The position numbers and the translations under genes are program-made. Below are positions 62,702-64,000 of a stretch of 64,000 nucleotides of DNA, one piece after another. The stretch is from the NCBI RefSeq assembly GCF_007741515.1, contig NZ_CP036263.1:1488001-1552000 (forward strand). The letters run 5' to 3'. The notes under the pieces are model-generated. The model was not told the DNA's origin, did no database searches, and was given only the letters and a program-made list of their open reading frames with translations. The stretch comes from Adhaeretor mobilis (lineage in GTDB: Bacteria > Planctomycetota > Planctomycetia > Pirellulales > Lacipirellulaceae). The number at the start of each line of letters is the position of its first letter. Positions within the stretch are counted from its first letter, which is position 1.

Positions 62702-64000
62702 TTGAAACGGACTTCAAAAATCTTCGCCGCAAGCGTATTGACGGCGACCGCACTCGTTCATGGTTCACTTTCGTACGCGGAGGCTGCCGCGCAGGCGGAG
62801 ACTCCTGCTTCGTCAGCAGGGGAGTCAGCCCCGCCGTCGCGCTATGCAAAGCCTACTGCACCGACCGACCGTACACAGCTTGACGCGATGGTGAGCGAAG
62901 CTCGCAGTGCTCTGCAAGCTGGTCGACTGGAAGAGGCAGATCGCTTACTGACGGTTGCCGAGCAATCGGAAGTGCGTTATCCCAAGCTCCACTTCGGCGA
63001 TACCCCGCAGAGGGTGCGTCTTGATTGGCTCAAGTCTAAGAAAGCGGAATCCGGTGCGGCAGGAAGTCGCCCGAGTTTCAATCCTTTGGCCATGCTCGGA
63101 CGCGGACCAGCAGAATTGAAGAACGATCCCTTCTTGGGTGCCGGTACAGCGGCGGGTTCTAGCAATTCGGCAAGTCCTATTGATGCTCCTGCCGCCACCT
63201 CACGTGAGGTGGGCTCACGCGATGTGAGCGACCAAGCGTTGTTGACAGCTCGACAAGCGTTGTCGGTTGGCGATTTGCCACGGGCAGAGGAATACCTAAG
63301 TCGTGCCCAACTGCAACAAGTGGCATACCAGGCGGACGAAGATTCGCCCGAGCGGGTTGCTGCTTCCATCGAAGAGTGCCGTCGTATTGCCGAGGTCCGC
63401 CAATCCGATCCGCGCGGTGACGCGTGGCGACATGCCTATGCCAAGTACCTAGTCGTACAAGCTGAGTCGCTTACCTATTGGGGTGACCTGGAAACAGCAA
63501 GTCGTACCGCTAGCGAGGCGGCCGAACTGAGTGATCGCTTTGCTAGTAATGAAATCACGCCGCAAGAAGTGTTGCAACAAATTGCTGAGATTCGGCAACA
63601 GGAACAGCAACAAGCGGTAGCGAGCAACACAATTGAAGATTCGCGCATTGTGCCAGCTGGATTGGAACTTCCGATCCCAGTGGCTGATGATTCGATTCCT
63701 CAGAGTTCAAACAAGAATGCGAATCGCGCTGAAATCCGTTTGGCCCAGTCTACGATTTCCCAGCTACCAGCCGTTGAGCTACCAAGTGACGATTACGACA
63801 ATGGACAACCGCTAATCACAGCTCCGCAGTCTGTCGGTAGCGAGGGTGAGGTGTTGCCATTGCCCAAGCCGGGGCCCGACAATCCGCAAGAACTACTCAA
63901 GCAGGGCGAAGAGCTCTTGCGTAGCGGCCAGCGTGCCGCAGCTTTGGAATCGTTCCGCACTGCCTATCAGCAGAAGGACTCGCTCGACATCATCAGCCAG
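62702..64000 (+). CDS. Exported helical-repeat protein, start of a probable secretin-type protein, 3' end outside window
   Basis: The frame is open from a TTG at 62702 to the window edge, with at least 433 codons. AAAAGGAG lies seven bases before the TTG. The TTG-encoded start begins a signal peptide (MKRTSKIFAASVLTATALVH, then GSLSYAEAAA). The visible part has repeated TPR-like helical units with LLTARQALSVGDLPRAEEYL and LLKQGEELLRSGQRAAALES as the clearest, the second right at the edge. The first unit also resembles LDAMVSEARSALQAGRLEEA. Planctomycete PulD/GspD-like proteins often carry long TPR N-termini before the secretin domain, and the PilM-like neighbours make that likely, but no secretin domain is seen here. 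Confidence 0.75.
   Translation, partial: MKRTSKIFAASVLTATALVHGSLSYAEAAAQAETPASSAGESAPPSRYAKPTAPTDRTQLDAMVSEARSALQAGRLEEADRLLTVAEQSEVRYPKLHFGDTPQRVRLDWLKSKKAESGAAGSRPSFNPLAMLGRGPAELKNDPFLGAGTAAGSSNSASPIDAPAATSREVGSRDVSDQALLTARQALSVGDLPRAEEYLSRAQLQQVAYQADEDSPERVAASIEECRRIAEVRQSDPRGDAWRHAYAKYLVVQAESLTYWGDLETASRTASEAAELSDRFASNEITPQEVLQQIAEIRQQEQQQAVASNTIEDSRIVPAGLELPIPVADDSIPQSSNKNANRAEIRLAQSTISQLPAVELPSDDYDNGQPLITAPQSVGSEGEVLPLPKPGPDNPQELLKQGEELLRSGQRAAALESFRTAYQQKDSLDIISQ

Overview
The window looks like chromosome of a planctomycete, probably of the Pirellulales type. This is inferred from protein features, not from rRNA. The features are four PEP-CTERM surface proteins, one giant beta-helix protein with the planctomycete N-terminal LE-DRR-LA secretion motif, dockerin-like Ca-loop modules, a DUF1207-type outer-membrane protein, a BamA with a very long Pro/Gln-rich linker, a PilM fused to extra domains, and an arylsulfatase next to a polysaccharide lyase. 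No rRNA, tRNA, CRISPR array or prophage was found.

Layout. (1) 1-2.8 kb: end of a Bat (VWA/TPR/BatD) operon with ATGA stop-start overlaps. (2) 3.2-15 kb: accessory surface and polysaccharide region with a secreted arylsulfatase, a PEP-CTERM jelly-roll-like protein, a PL6 (chondroitinase B/alginate lyase) enzyme, a T5SS/PEP-CTERM repeat protein and a beta-helix LEDR protein. (3) 15-24 kb: mixed housekeeping (flavin reductase, MTH1187-type protein, DUF1207 protein, SAM methyltransferase overlapping tsaD, thioredoxin-like protein, HtrA protease, SLC13-type transporter). (4) 24.4-28.6 kb: a 1384-residue VWA / secretin-N0-like / polyglycine / helical-repeat fusion protein. (5) 28.6-32.5 kb, minus strand: argB-argD-argF-rph. 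(6) 32.7-39.4 kb, plus strand: glmU(N-terminal half)-prs-rplY-pth followed by rpsF-ssb-rplI-dnaB. This joins two classic conserved clusters, but glmU lacks its acetyltransferase half and rpsR is missing. (7) 39.7-47.3 kb: a 1377-residue repeat adhesin with a recent internal duplication, then bamA. (8) 47.4-55.2 kb, mostly minus strand: sigma-70 factor, rpsA, an HTH protein, a RAYT transposase on the plus strand flanked by two inverted REP pairs, a PQQ-type beta-propeller protein and cmk. (9) 55.4-64 kb: a pilus or secretion-like cluster. It has a strong sigma-70-like promoter, a PilM-PilN-like fusion, two membrane proteins carrying GGEYGGGEF repeats, a VOC protein on the opposite strand, and a TTG-started exported helical-repeat protein that runs off the window.

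How the genes work together. The arg genes form one biosynthetic operon. The glmU-prs and rpsF-dnaB clusters supply nucleotide-sugar, PRPP, translation and replication functions. The sulfatase and lyase suggest degradation of a sulfated or uronic-acid polysaccharide. BamA and the surface proteins depend on outer-membrane biogenesis and sorting machinery. The PilM-like cluster at the right end is the best candidate for a poorly described system: a lineage-specific secretion or pilus inner-membrane platform whose components share a glycine/tyrosine/glutamate minisatellite. Short dispersed inverted repeats of several families decorate the intergenic regions.
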